Notes: generated by a model from the sequence alone, not told the origin. Counted from the stretch's first letter, positions 36,880 through 45,045 are shown. The stretch is DNA of 64,000 nt from Bacillus ectoiniformans (GCF_016908875.1 NZ_JAFBES010000002.1:124001-188000); one strand, 5' to 3'. A program made the numbers and translations.

Positions 36880-38052
36880 CTATATACTCGAAACAATCCT
36901 CTCCGCTGCCATCCTTGCGCCGGAAATGTTCCGCGCTGCCGGTCCCACAACTAATTCTGCCAAAGCACCCGCTACAAAAAGGTGAGGACACCATTCTAAA
37001 TCTTTCGACACGATGGGATATCCGCATTCCGCGCATGTGAGGTTTTCATTTTGTACAAGAGGTTTAAGCCATTCCTTTCCCGGCATGGATGGTTCAAATC
37101 CGCTCGCCAACAGAATCGTTTGCGGGCTTAATCTCTCTCCTGATTTAGATAATTCCAATGTGAGTGTTTGGGCATCTGTTTGTATAGATGATTCATTGAT
37201 TTCATCAAATACGATCTTTAATTTTCCCTGCTTTTGAAGAGAGCAGATATTACGGTAGACATCATTAGGCAGCGATCCCCTGTTCCTTGCATTTTTAATT
37301 TTGTCTCTTCTTTCTTTAAAACAGGCTAATTGATCAAAGGATCGTAAATATTTTTGACCAAGCCAGCCCGGGTCGCTGTCAAAAGCATGGAGCCGGAAAG
37401 GATGACGGGTTACCATTGTAACTTGTCCCGGAAATTGTTTGCTGAGCTTAACTGCCAAATGGGCAGCAGATATTCCCCCGCCTACGATAAGAAAAGGCGG
37501 TGAAAAATCGTCTGTCCTTTTCACTTCCTGATCAAAGATATGATAAATGCGAGACGGGATTGCTTTCTTTACTTCTTTTGCCCAATCTGGCCAATGCGGC
37601 TGTTCCGTGACGCCGATCGCAATGACCACATTTTGTGCTGTTAGCCGCTCCCCGTCTTCTGTTTCCAATACCCAATGTCCTTCTTTTTTCAATCCCTTCA
37701 CCCTTCCTTGAACCCAGCATTTCTCGAGCTTTATGGCCTGCAAGGATTGATCGCAGTGATCATTGAATAACTCAAGCGATGGACGCTTATAGTTTCCATA
37801 GAAATGATTCAGCTCATAGTGTTTCTTGCCATAAGCATGAAGACTGAATGGTGCAGCATCTATATGATGGACGAACGGAGAGCGAAGATAAGGCATCTCA
37901 ATCAAACCTGTCATCCTTTTCCAATTAGATAATGGTTTCTCATGGGGATCAATGATGCTCAATTGATCTACTGTCGTTTTTCCGCTTTTCAATAAAAATG
38001 AAGCGACCGTGCAGCCTTGCACTCCCCCGCCAATAATCAGCCAGTCTTTCAC
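36880..38052 (-). CDS. FAD/NAD(P)-binding oxidoreductase, Zur-boxed
   Basis: A 390-residue flavoprotein. The N-terminal FAD site is WLIIGGGVQGCTVASFLL, a second dinucleotide site is FLIVGGGISAAHLAVKL, with VVIAIGVTEQPHWPDWA and TILLASGFEPSMPG between and after, and a final VAGALAELVVGPAARNI, as in SidA/CzcO-like monooxygenase relatives. A CAECGY pair with a later Cys (WCPHLF) could bind a metal. A near-perfect Zur box is 24 bp upstream of the start, so expression should rise on zinc starvation. A metallophore or cofactor role is possible, but no partner synthetase is nearby. Confidence 0.8.
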   Translation of the reverse strand: MKDWLIIGGGVQGCTVASFLLKSGKTTVDQLSIIDPHEKPLSNWKRMTGLIEMPYLRSPFVHHIDAAPFSLHAYGKKHYELNHFYGNYKRPSLELFNDHCDQSLQAIKLEKCWVQGRVKGLKKEGHWVLETEDGERLTAQNVVIAIGVTEQPHWPDWAKEVKKAIPSRIYHIFDQEVKRTDDFSPPFLIVGGGISAAHLAVKLSKQFPGQVTMVTRHPFRLHAFDSDPGWLGQKYLRSFDQLACFKERRDKIKNARNRGSLPNDVYRNICSLQKQGKLKIVFDEINESSIQTDAQTLTLELSKSGERLSPQTILLASGFEPSMPGKEWLKPLVQNENLTCAECGYPIVSKDLEWCPHLFVAGALAELVVGPAARNISGARMAAERIVSSI

Positions 38053-38075
38053 GAATAATTACCTCCGATGCTCAT

Positions 38076-38096
38076 AAATCATAATTATTACGATTT
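38076..38096 (-). promoter_or_regulatory. Zur box upstream of the flavoprotein gene
   Basis: AAATCATAATTATTACGATTT matches the Zur consensus AAATCGTAATNATTACGATTT at all but one specified base. A further half site (AAATCGTAATCATC) begins at about 38117. Confidence 0.9.
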
Positions 38097-38272
38097 ATTT
38101 TGTTTTTACTTATACTAAATCGTAATCATCCCTTTTTGCAAGTGATAATTATCCTCGCCTATTCATAAGTTAGCAATAATAGCTGGATTTTTTATCTATT
38201 ATTCTCATATTTAGCATATGATGGGTGATTTTTACGTTAAAGAATGTAAGAATAGTAGCAGGAGGTGAAAAT

Positions 38273-38422
38273 GTGAAAGTCATGATCGGTTCTATTATTA
38301 TCGTGATCTTGATCTGCATCGGAATTTGGCTGATGTTAGCTCCTTCCTTCAAAAAAGTAGGAGAAACAGCTGAGAAAATCAAAAGTAAGTTCGAGGAGGA
38401 TGAAAATGGAGGAAAAAAATAA
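38273..38422 (+). CDS. Small single-helix membrane protein
   Basis: A 49-residue protein starting at GTG 38273 behind AGGAGGTG. It is one transmembrane helix (MIGSIIIVILICIGIWLML) with a charged, probably coiled tail (ETAEKIKSKFEEDEN). Its end overlaps the start of the SPFH gene by 17 bp, so it is probably a partner of that protein. Confidence 0.7.
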   Translation: MKVMIGSIIIVILICIGIWLMLAPSFKKVGETAEKIKSKFEEDENGGKK

Positions 38423-39248
38423 ACAGCTATCAGGCAAGAACCGTAAAGTGCTGGGGGCCGTTATTGTCGCTGCCGCCTTAGGTATCGGAGTCTTGGTGCT
38501 TTCCCTTTTTATTGAAAAAATCCCCAATGGTTATGTAGGGGTAGTGTACAGCCCTAATGGAGGCGTACAGAAAGAAACACTTGGACAAGGCTGGCATTTA
38601 GTCGGTTTGTTTGACAAGGTAACGAAATACCCTGTCCGTATGCAGACCGTCAATTACAGTGATATTGAAGTGGCTACTTCTGACGGGAAAAATGTGACGA
38701 TTGATTTTGCCTATAATTATAATATTCAGCCCGACAAAGTGGTGGACGTATTTAATAAATTCGGTCCTGTCGAAGTATCGGAAATTGAAGCTTCTTATTT
38801 AAGAACCCGGCTGTGGGATGCCGGCCGAAAAGCGATTGCGAAATACTCAGTTATTGATACATATGGGGAAAAGTCATCAGAAGCGGCAGTAAATGTGCAA
38901 AAATTATTCGCGGAAGACATTAACAGCCTCGGATTTACCGTAGATAACTTGACGCTTGGTGTACCAAAGCCTGATAAATCAACTCAGGCAGCCATTGACA
39001 AAAGAGTAGAAGCCGCTCAAGAATTGGAACGAAAACAAATCGAATTAAAGATTGCCAAAGCGGAAGCTGAGAAAAAACAAATCGAAGCGAAAGGAATTTC
39101 TGATTATAACGAAATCATCAAGAAGTCGATATCTAAAGAAGTCATTCAAAACAAATGGATCGAAAAATGGGACGGCAAAATGCCGAAAGCGACTGGATCG
39201 AATCAGCTGATTGAAATACCAATTGGCGAGGGTTCTGATTCACAATAA
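38406..39248 (+). CDS. SPFH/band-7 (prohibitin-like) membrane protein
   Basis: A 280-residue protein with an N-terminal transmembrane helix (VIVAAALGIGVLVLSLFI), a band-7 domain (IPNGYVGVVYSPNGGVQKE, TSDGKNVTIDFAYNY, EVSEIEASYLRTRLWDAGR) and a coiled coil (about 205-245, ELERKQIELKIAKAEAEKKQ). Such proteins form oligomeric assemblies in lipid microdomains. I chose ATG 38406 because AGGAGG lies 6 nt upstream. The preceding 49-residue membrane protein overlaps it. Confidence 0.85.
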   Translation: MEEKNKQLSGKNRKVLGAVIVAAALGIGVLVLSLFIEKIPNGYVGVVYSPNGGVQKETLGQGWHLVGLFDKVTKYPVRMQTVNYSDIEVATSDGKNVTIDFAYNYNIQPDKVVDVFNKFGPVEVSEIEASYLRTRLWDAGRKAIAKYSVIDTYGEKSSEAAVNVQKLFAEDINSLGFTVDNLTLGVPKPDKSTQAAIDKRVEAAQELERKQIELKIAKAEAEKKQIEAKGISDYNEIIKKSISKEVIQNKWIEKWDGKMPKATGSNQLIEIPIGEGSDSQ

Positions 39249-39255
39249 ATCTTTA

Positions 39256-39285
39256 AAAACCTCTCTATTCTTAGGGAGGTTTTTT
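39256..39285 (+). terminator. Intrinsic terminator of the SPFH gene
   Basis: AAAACCTC and GAGGTTTT form a stem with a loop of about 12 nt, followed by TTTTTA. Confidence 0.7.
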
Positions 39286-39555
39286 ACTTAAATTTGACTA
39301 ACACTATCTCCGTGCTCCCTACTGTTGCAATCACTGTGCCGATTGCTTGAATCCATACCCCCCACTTCATATAAATGCTTGAATATATTTGTCATTCTCT
39401 TCGCTCCGCCTAGGATTCATCTTCAATTACTATTTTGTTCGAAGCAATGCGCTTCTCTACTCTAGGTTTTTATATTATTTTTTTACCAGTTAAGGTAAAC
39501 GCCTCTTTCTCTTTCATCTCTTGTACATATATTGATAAGGAAAGGAGGGAACATC
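39286..39555. other. Intergenic region with a short gene fragment on the minus strand
   Basis: No full gene lies between the SPFH gene and the small His-rich protein. A 28-codon minus-strand frame (39284-39370) reads MKWGVWIQAIGTVIATVGST and resembles the start of small repetitive Bacillus proteins, but it has no ribosome binding site and ends early, so it is probably a fragment. Confidence 0.35.
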
Positions 39556-39771
39556 ATGACTCACAACCATCACTACCACAAAATCTTTTTATTCTTAGCT
39601 TGTATTGCGGCTGGCTTCGCATTAATTTTTGTAGCTGGATACTTAGCACCGACATTCTTGGCTCCACTAGCAATTGTTGTATTAACGATTGGTGTCATTG
39701 CAGTAATCATCTTCGCTCTAGTGCTCATTTTTGCAGGCTTTAAGCATCTTTTCCATTATTACAGACACTAA
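39556..39771 (+). CDS. Small His-flanked membrane protein
   Basis: A 71-residue protein with a His-rich start (MTHNHHYHKI), two or three hydrophobic helices (FLFLACIAAGFALIFVAGYL, LAPLAIVVLTIGVIAVIIFA) and a C-terminus HLFHYYRH. AAAGGAGGG lies upstream and a terminator at 39783-39812 follows. The clustered histidines at both ends might bind metal; that is inference. No family recognised. Confidence 0.7.
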   Translation: MTHNHHYHKIFLFLACIAAGFALIFVAGYLAPTFLAPLAIVVLTIGVIAVIIFALVLIFAGFKHLFHYYRH

Positions 39772-39782
39772 TTAAGACAGGC

Positions 39783-39812
39783 AATGTGCGAAACTTAAGT
39801 TTCGCACATTAT
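39783..39812 (+). terminator. Terminator-like hairpin
   Basis: AATGTGCGAAACTT and its exact complement form a 14-bp dyad directly after the small membrane protein gene, followed by ATTTATG. The U-tract is weak. Confidence 0.6.
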
Positions 39813-39989
39813 TTATGAAAAATCCCATTAAAATCCAATATCTGCTCCAATTCGTTTGCAGCTGTTAAGAGATTATGTAACATTAATAGAAGTTTTGTCG
39901 AACGCCTTCCAATTTTCAATAAAATTTTGCATAATACTTTTTGTTGTAATTTTTACATAAAAAAATTTTATTAGGAGAAATGAAAAAAG

Positions 39990-40166
39990 ATGAGAACTTC
40001 TGACAATTTCCACAAACTAACTGCACAAATCAACGTGATACGCGACCTCATGATTACAACAGGATTAACAAAAGGATTAGATAATCAAGAAACATTGAAA
40101 TACAGCGAAGAATTAGATAAACTTATTAATAAATACCAGCTATTAAATCACTCATTCAGGCATTAA
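39990..40166 (+). CDS. Spo0E-like sporulation regulatory phosphatase
   Basis: A 58-residue protein from ATG 39990 (AGGAG 12 nt upstream). It contains the family signature SEELDKLINKY at residues 39-49, matching the S-x-E-L-D-x-L-I-x-x-Y pattern of Spo0E/YisI/YnzD aspartyl-phosphate phosphatases, and a helical first part (INVIRDLMI). These proteins dephosphorylate Spo0A~P and so restrain sporulation. The gene is monocistronic. Confidence 0.85.
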   Translation: MRTSDNFHKLTAQINVIRDLMITTGLTKGLDNQETLKYSEELDKLINKYQLLNHSFRH

Positions 40167-40255
40167 ATCCGCCTTATAAAAATATAATCTTATGGGTATA
40201 GTACATAGTATGAGATAATGTAGAGGTATTAAATATAAAATGAGGAAGTGATCGG

Positions 40256-40459
40256 ATGTCTTATTATAATAAAAAACGTGAAGAACCTTTAGAAAGTGAA
40301 GATATCGAAACGTGGGAGTGCGTGTCGGACGACTGTAACGGATGGATGAGAAAAGACTTCTCACAAAATGACCCAACTTGCCCATTTTGCAAAAGCGAGA
40401 TGAAAAGCGGAACACGATTCATTAATTTTCTAAAAAATAATAACTCTGCTAAGAAATAA
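40256..40459 (+). CDS. YdjO-like cold-inducible zinc-ribbon protein
   Basis: A 67-residue protein with ETWECVSDDCNGWMRKDF and PTCPFCKSEMKSGTR. The four cysteines (two pairs) form a zinc-ribbon-like arrangement, as in the YdjO family of Bacillus. GAGGAAG precedes the ATG. The family is described as cold-inducible with unknown function. Confidence 0.8.
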   Translation: MSYYNKKREEPLESEDIETWECVSDDCNGWMRKDFSQNDPTCPFCKSEMKSGTRFINFLKNNNSAKK

Positions 40460-40639
40460 TTGGCCTGTGCAAGGTGAATGCAGACCCTATTTATAAGGTA
40501 GATCAGCACAAATGGAATGTCAGCGATCTATTGACGCAAGCATTCTTCATTCCCTCATGTATATTCTATATCAGGACGGACAAATTATGGTTGGTGGCGA
40601 AAACCTCACCCAATTCTTCATCTTACGGAGGGAAATGAC

Positions 40640-40813
40640 ATGGATATTCGTGAAGGTTTGATTCCAACAGCATTAGGTACTGCCGTAACAGCCGCAGGTT
40701 ATGCTATGAAACAAGACCGTAATTCGAATAAAATGGTCGCTAATACGGTTTTCGGCTTTGGTTTAGCCCACATCGTATTAGGCTCAATTGACCTGATCCA
40801 GCACCGTCACTAA
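40640..40813 (+). CDS. Small conserved Bacillaceae protein of 57 residues
   Basis: ATG 40640 follows GGAGGG. The product MDIREGLIPTALGTAVTAAG... has two Ala/Gly-rich hydrophobic stretches (residues about 7-22 and 37-50) separated by KQDRNSNK, and ends DLIQHRH, so it may be a small membrane hairpin. I believe similar short proteins occur in Bacillaceae under the misleading label asparagine synthase. A terminator follows directly. Function unknown. Confidence 0.75.
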   Translation: MDIREGLIPTALGTAVTAAGYAMKQDRNSNKMVANTVFGFGLAHIVLGSIDLIQHRH

Positions 40814-40823
40814 ATAAGAGAAA

Positions 40824-40866
40824 AGGGTGTCCCAAAAGCTTTTACTTTTGTGGACACCTTTTTTTA
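40824..40866 (+). terminator. Intrinsic terminator
   Basis: GGGTGTCC and GGACACC (wobble at one end) form a stem around an AAAAGCTTTT-containing loop that can also pair, followed by TTTTTTT. Confidence 0.85.
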
Positions 40867-40912
40867 TTGCTTTGACTTTTTAACCTCTAACCTATTTTAA
40901 GAGGAACCTCTA

Positions 40913-41137
40913 TCACACTTCTTTTATTTTCACCAATGAAGAGAGATGACTAATCGGACAGATGCCATATTTGGACAGATCCTCATATTTATAAAAGGCA
41001 TAATCCTTCCACAAATGCGTCTCCACTGACACTTGGCAGTTCTTATCCAAGCTAACAAAAATGAAATTCTCTTCTAGCAGCTTATTAAGCTCCGCACTAG
41101 TCTTCACTTCTTTAAGCAAAATGCAATCATTCGACAT
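40913..41137 (-). CDS. Hypothetical protein of 74 residues
   Basis: A small soluble protein beginning SNDCILLKEVKTSAELNKLL after AGGAGG at ATG 41137. It contains three cysteines (DCILL, KNCQV, GICPI) and reads like a short alpha/beta domain (FIFVSLDKNCQVSVETH). No family recognised. It is a single gene convergent with the small protein at 40640. Confidence 0.65.
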   Translation of the reverse strand: MSNDCILLKEVKTSAELNKLLEENFIFVSLDKNCQVSVETHLWKDYAFYKYEDLSKYGICPISHLSSLVKIKEV

Positions 41138-41408
41138 ATCCTTTCCTCCTGTATTCTCACTTTCATTCATATTTATGATGGTTTGTAAGAAATATGTCTA
41201 AAGCTTACCTTCCTTTCACAATTACCCTATAAAAGTAAAAATAACCTAATTATCATAACATTCCGACAAAACACACGAAAAAAATAGAGAAATAAAGGAT
41301 TCCGACCTAATGCAGTCGAAGAATACAGAGATCGGCAATAGATTATTTTCACTTAACATACATATACTTAATCATCGATAAAATATCCATAAGCGAGGAT
41401 GCCTTCAT

Positions 41409-42593
41409 ATGAAAAACACTCGATCTTTACGAGCATTATATACCACGCAATTTCTGTCCGCCTTAGCAGACAATATGATTCTTTTTATCATTGTGGAGAT
41501 CTTGAAACAAAAAGGAAGCGAAGACAATCTTGGCATTGTCCAAATGGCCTTTCTGCTTGCTTATGTTTTATTAGCTGCGTTTGTTGGGCCATTTGCGGAT
41601 AAGAACCATAAGAATCAAGTTCTGCTGATTGGCAACCTGATTAAATTAGCGGGAATTATATGTTTTATATTGGGGGTAGGAGAAGTCATCAGTTATTTTA
41701 TTGTCGGGATCGGCGCAGTCATTTATTCTCCTGCCAAATACGGCTTGTTACCCGAGTTATCGGCTGATGATGAACAGCTTCATAAAGCCAATGCTTATAT
41801 AGAAGCCTATACGATTGTATCGATTCTCGCCGGAACTGTTATTGGAGGTATCGCAGCGTCTCAATCATTAACGATCGCTCTCGGCTCTGTGCTTGTTCTC
41901 TACCTGTTGTCCATAGTGGCAGCTTTATTCGTTCCAAAAACGGCGGTCAATAAAGAATTAGCCTATACGCATGCCGTACGGGATTTCTTCGCTGATATAA
42001 AAATATTGTTCCAGATCCCTAAAACAGCTTTTTCACTTATCGGCACCGCCTCATTCTGGATGAGTTCGGCTGTCTTGCGCATCGCAGTTATCGCTTGGAT
42101 TCCTGCCGCTCTTAACATTACAGAAACGGATCAGCAATCGATGATCTTTGCATCCGTTGGCTTAGGAATTATTATCGGCTCGCTTCTGACTCCCTATATG
42201 ATACGGGCGTCTGCCTATTATTTAGCTTACCGGTTTGGATTAGTGATGGTTGTATGTATGTTGATCCTGCCACTCACTTCTAACCTATGGCTGTCCGTAC
42301 TTTTGCTGTTTGTGATCGGCTTTTCAGCAGGAGCGTATGTTGTACCAATGAACACAGCCGTTCAGCAAGTTGGACATATACGGGTAGGTTCAGGCAAAAC
42401 AATTGCTGTGCAAAATTTTTGCAATAATCTCCTTATGCTGATCGGCACTGTGATCTATACGATCCTTTTGAAGAGCGGAGTAGATAATCAGCTATTAATG
42501 TATGGCTTGGCGTTTTCTATGGCTGGGTTTGTCTTTTACCTGATCAGCCAGTTAAAAAAAGTAAAGCCTGCTGAAAATCAATCCATATCATAA
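41409..42593 (+). CDS. LplT-like major facilitator transporter
   Basis: A 394-residue protein with about 12 transmembrane segments. The N-terminus LRALYTTQFLSALADNMILF, the loop FADKNHKNQ and IYSPAKYGLLPEL are typical of the LplT branch, which flips lysophospholipids across the membrane. In enterobacteria lplT accompanies an acyltransferase gene; here it stands alone, although a lysophospholipid-acyltransferase-like gene is at 50025. Other substrates are possible. Confidence 0.8.
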   Translation: MKNTRSLRALYTTQFLSALADNMILFIIVEILKQKGSEDNLGIVQMAFLLAYVLLAAFVGPFADKNHKNQVLLIGNLIKLAGIICFILGVGEVISYFIVGIGAVIYSPAKYGLLPELSADDEQLHKANAYIEAYTIVSILAGTVIGGIAASQSLTIALGSVLVLYLLSIVAALFVPKTAVNKELAYTHAVRDFFADIKILFQIPKTAFSLIGTASFWMSSAVLRIAVIAWIPAALNITETDQQSMIFASVGLGIIIGSLLTPYMIRASAYYLAYRFGLVMVVCMLILPLTSNLWLSVLLLFVIGFSAGAYVVPMNTAVQQVGHIRVGSGKTIAVQNFCNNLLMLIGTVIYTILLKSGVDNQLLMYGLAFSMAGFVFYLISQLKKVKPAENQSIS

Positions 42594-42632
42594 AGAGAGA
42601 CTGGCACAATTTTATGGCCAGTCTCTCTTTCA
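42592..42632. terminator. Bidirectional terminator
   Basis: AAAGAGAGACTGGC and GCCAGTCTCTCTTT form a 14-bp stem with a short loop between convergent genes, followed by T-rich flanks on both strands. Confidence 0.85.
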
Positions 42633-42638
42633 TTCTTA

Positions 42639-42965
42639 TTAAGCTGCCATCTTTCGGCATTCCTCGGCACATCTAAAGCACGCTTCTGCACATCTTTGGC
42701 AATGATCATGATCATGCTGTTTGCATTCAGAAGCGCATGTGTCACATATTTCAGCACAAAGCTGGCAAATCTGTTTGACAAACTGGCTATCGCGCTGCAT
42801 GGCCTGAGCGGCATACGCACATATTTCTGCACACTCCCGGTCAAGCTCGATGCATTTAGCCATGTGGGCAGGATTCTCTTCTGTTAGGCAGGCGTGATAA
42901 CAATGATTACAGGCTTCCAAACACTCAAGACAAGCTTTTAAGCAATCTTCATACTGTGTGTTCAT
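42639..42965 (-). CDS. Four-helix bundle copper-binding protein (Csp/YhjQ-like)
   Basis: A 108-residue protein with 19 or so cysteines in i,i+3/i+4 spacing: CLKACLECLEACNHCYHAC, CIELDRECAEIC, CQLCAEICDTCASEC and CAEACFRCAEEC. This is the pattern of the DUF326/copper storage protein family, in which cysteines line the core of a four-helix bundle and hold many Cu(I) ions. AGGAGG precedes ATG 42965. No signal peptide, so it is cytosolic (Csp3-like). It fits the Met-rich multicopper oxidase elsewhere in the window. Confidence 0.9.
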   Translation of the reverse strand: MNTQYEDCLKACLECLEACNHCYHACLTEENPAHMAKCIELDRECAEICAYAAQAMQRDSQFVKQICQLCAEICDTCASECKQHDHDHCQRCAEACFRCAEECRKMAA

Positions 42966-43057
42966 ATGTGTCCCTCCTCATTAGTAGTTCTCTCCTATGG
43001 CTTATACCCTTTCTGAAACAGATCAATCATAGAAGCTGTCTTCATCCTCATTCTCAT

Positions 43058-43915
43058 TTATACATTAGTAAGCCAATCCCCAATGGCTGAATAAGATTGC
43101 TTCGCATCTTGATACCCCTGTTCGTAGAGGGTGCTAAGCCTTTTTTGATTTCGCTCAATCCGGCTGACTTTTAACTGTTCAGTCGGCCGAATGACAAATG
43201 CCCGATTTTCCTCTTCCAGTTTTTCTACATAGTCCATCGTCTCGTTATACACCTTCCACTGGTTTTCCAGCACTTTTAAGATGCCGGGGTAGCGGGCATA
43301 CTTTTTTCTTGCCAGAAAATGAAAACGGGAGGATGTTTTACGATACCCGTGATTCCTGGTTAAAATGATGACATTTTTTTCGTATCCATCTCGTTCTGCT
43401 TTTTTGACCGGAATGGGATCACTCATTCCCCCATCAAGCAAATGGCGTTCCTTATATGTAACGATCGGTGCCATAAACGGCAGCGAACTCGAAGCCCGAA
43501 TCGGCGTCAATAGATTCTCCTGATAGTCTTTCCTGCTGAAATACACCGGTTCACCTGTATGGCAATCGGTCGTTCCGACAACAAATTCAGCTTCGTTTTG
43601 TTTAAATGCATCATAGTCAAAAGGAACAATCTGGTTAGGAATGATATCAAATAAATAATCCATTCCAAAAAATTCTCCTTTTAGAATTAGATTGCGGTAA
43701 GACATATATTTTCGGTCTTTGACAAAGCCAATATTCACTTGTTTATTTCTTCCCCATTGCTTCGATAAATAGGAAGCCGCATTGCAAGCACCTGCAGAAA
43801 CACCAATAACATACGGAAACTCCAATTTCTTTTCTAAAAAGAAATCCAGCACGCCTGCTGTGTAAATCCCCCTCATTCCTCCGCCTTCAAGCACCAGTCC
43901 TGTTTCTCTTGCCAT
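43058..43915 (-). CDS. Patatin-like phospholipase
   Basis: A 285-residue serine acyl hydrolase. The oxyanion motif GGGMRG, the nucleophile elbow GVSAGACN and the catalytic Asp in LLDGGMSDP are all present. ATG 43915 follows AGGAG by 10 nt; the longer frame has no ribosome binding site. It belongs to the bacterial YjjU/YlbK-like group of patatins with unknown natural substrate. Confidence 0.88.
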   Translation of the reverse strand: MARETGLVLEGGGMRGIYTAGVLDFFLEKKLEFPYVIGVSAGACNAASYLSKQWGRNKQVNIGFVKDRKYMSYRNLILKGEFFGMDYLFDIIPNQIVPFDYDAFKQNEAEFVVGTTDCHTGEPVYFSRKDYQENLLTPIRASSSLPFMAPIVTYKERHLLDGGMSDPIPVKKAERDGYEKNVIILTRNHGYRKTSSRFHFLARKKYARYPGILKVLENQWKVYNETMDYVEKLEEENRAFVIRPTEQLKVSRIERNQKRLSTLYEQGYQDAKQSYSAIGDWLTNV

Positions 43916-44123
43916 CTCGCACCATCTCCTGATTTCTTTCATATAGATATAAGGATTTCTTGTATCTTTCCTTTGTTCATTGCCTATTCTTTTCTTATTA
44001 TTGTAACAAAATAACAGCCGAAATAAATTCTTTTGCCTTTGTAAAAAACAGCCGAAAAATTTTTTGCTTTTTGGCTAAAAAATTTACATTTTCCCTATTC
44101 TCAAATGGATAAAAATTTTGTAT

Positions 44124-44129
44124 TATAAT
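44124..44129 (+). promoter_or_regulatory. Probable -10 box of the acetyltransferase leader
   Basis: TATAAT at 44124-44129 with TG two bases before an overlapping TATTATAAT run. No convincing -35 box lies 17 bp upstream. The start of RNA would be near 44135, just before the tRNA-like fold. The region 43916-44123 holds no gene. Confidence 0.5.
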
Positions 44130-44134
44130 ATCAG

Positions 44135-44306
44135 AATGACAAAAAGGTATAGGGAAGGCAAATGGTGCGCCACCAGCTTCTTTAGCTGGTTCTAGTGGGT
44201 TCGATTCCCACCCCGAAATTTTTTATTCATATTCAATTGATGAAAAATTTCGAGGGTGGATTTCGGACACTATGGGACCGAACTGCCCTCATTTGGAGGG
44301 AGTATT
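44135..44306 (+). promoter_or_regulatory. tRNA-like structured leader with a hairpin that can hide the ribosome binding site
   Basis: Bases 44148-44219 can fold with tRNA geometry: acceptor 44148-44154/44212-44218 (5 of 7 pairs), D-like arm 44157-44159/44169-44171 with loop AAATGGTGC, anticodon-like arm CCAGC-TTCTTTA-GCTGG (44173-44189), 5-nt variable loop, and a perfect T-arm GTGGG-TTCGATT-CCCAC (44195-44211). There is no CCA. Downstream, 44243-44259 is complementary to 44208-44224, and CCCTC (44286-44290) can pair either with GAGGG of the ribosome binding site (44296-44300) or with GAGGG at 44252-44256. The folds exclude each other, as in a translational riboswitch. Function is inferred. 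Confidence 0.55.
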
Positions 44307-44864
44307 ATGTTAAAGAAGCGCGATGTACATGACAGCCATGTATTATTCGACATGATGACGCATCCGGATGTCTTCCCTTTTGTGCGTCAAAAAGCCCATT
44401 CCTATGAAGAGTTTGTGTTCGTTACGAAGCAAACGATCGAGGCCGAAGAAAGAGGAGAGTTAATCTCCCGTACCATTACCGATGAATGGGGCAGCCCAAT
44501 CGGTACGATTAACCTGTATGACATCGACCAGAATGCTGGATTCCTCGGCACGTGGATTGGCAAAGATTATCACGGCAAAGGATATAACGCACCAGCGAAA
44601 GAAGCTTTCTTTCAAGAGCTGTTTTTTGAACTAGGCATTGAAGCAGTATTCATGAGAATACGTAAAGTCAATATCCGTTCAAGAAAAGCGGCCGAAAAAT
44701 TGCCGTATGCTATTCTTGCCAACGAGACACGTCCAGCCATTTATGCTGAACTGAATAAAGACGAAGATGTGTATGATTTATTCGAAATCCCTAAAGATCT
44801 ATTTACTCTTCACCATATGCGTACTCTTCAAGAAACTTCAGAAGAGCAAGCGATGGAAGCGTAG
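44307..44864 (+). CDS. GNAT-family N-acetyltransferase
   Basis: A 185-residue acetyltransferase of the RimJ/RimL type. The acetyl-CoA-binding block is LGTWIGKDYHGKGYN followed by AKEAFFQELFFELGI and later RKVNIRSRKAAEKLPY. ATG 44307 follows GGAGGG by 6 nt; a GTG at 44256 is in frame but lies in the leader hairpin. The final 40 residues (DVYDLFEIPKDLFTLHHM) are an extension beyond the core fold. The substrate is unknown. The structured leader suggests control of translation. Confidence 0.85.
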   Translation: MLKKRDVHDSHVLFDMMTHPDVFPFVRQKAHSYEEFVFVTKQTIEAEERGELISRTITDEWGSPIGTINLYDIDQNAGFLGTWIGKDYHGKGYNAPAKEAFFQELFFELGIEAVFMRIRKVNIRSRKAAEKLPYAILANETRPAIYAELNKDEDVYDLFEIPKDLFTLHHMRTLQETSEEQAMEA

Positions 44865-45006
44865 ACTTACACTCTAAATTCATTCCTCTCTCAATTATGT
44901 GCTTACAGCCCATGATGGTTCCAACGGCCATCACCCATCCTTGTGATTGATACGAAAGTCAGCTTAACTCCACCATAGCCATATTCGGTTCAACACAAAC
45001 CTAATG

Positions 45007-45034
45007 ACCCTTCAGCGTCCGCTGAAGGGTTTTC
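45007..45034 (+). terminator. Intrinsic terminator downstream of the acetyltransferase
   Basis: ACCCTTCAGCG-TCCG-... forms a 10-bp stem with CTGAAGGGT, followed by TTTTCC on the plus strand. Confidence 0.75.
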
Positions 45035-45045
45035 CAATTTTCTTT

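Noticed and set aside
36744-37036. Minus-strand frames after the flavoprotein gene
   Set aside because: They are out-of-frame readings of the flavoprotein 3' end.
44148-44219. A genuine tRNA gene (Lys, CTT anticodon)
   Set aside because: Two acceptor mismatches, a U at position 37, a 3-bp D-stem and no CCA or processing context; the promoter and complementary downstream strand fit a leader better.
44243-44270. T-box antiterminator (GAGGGTGGA resembles AGGGTGG)
   Set aside because: The rest of the T-box motif (ACCGCG) and a terminator are missing, and no specifier stem is evident.
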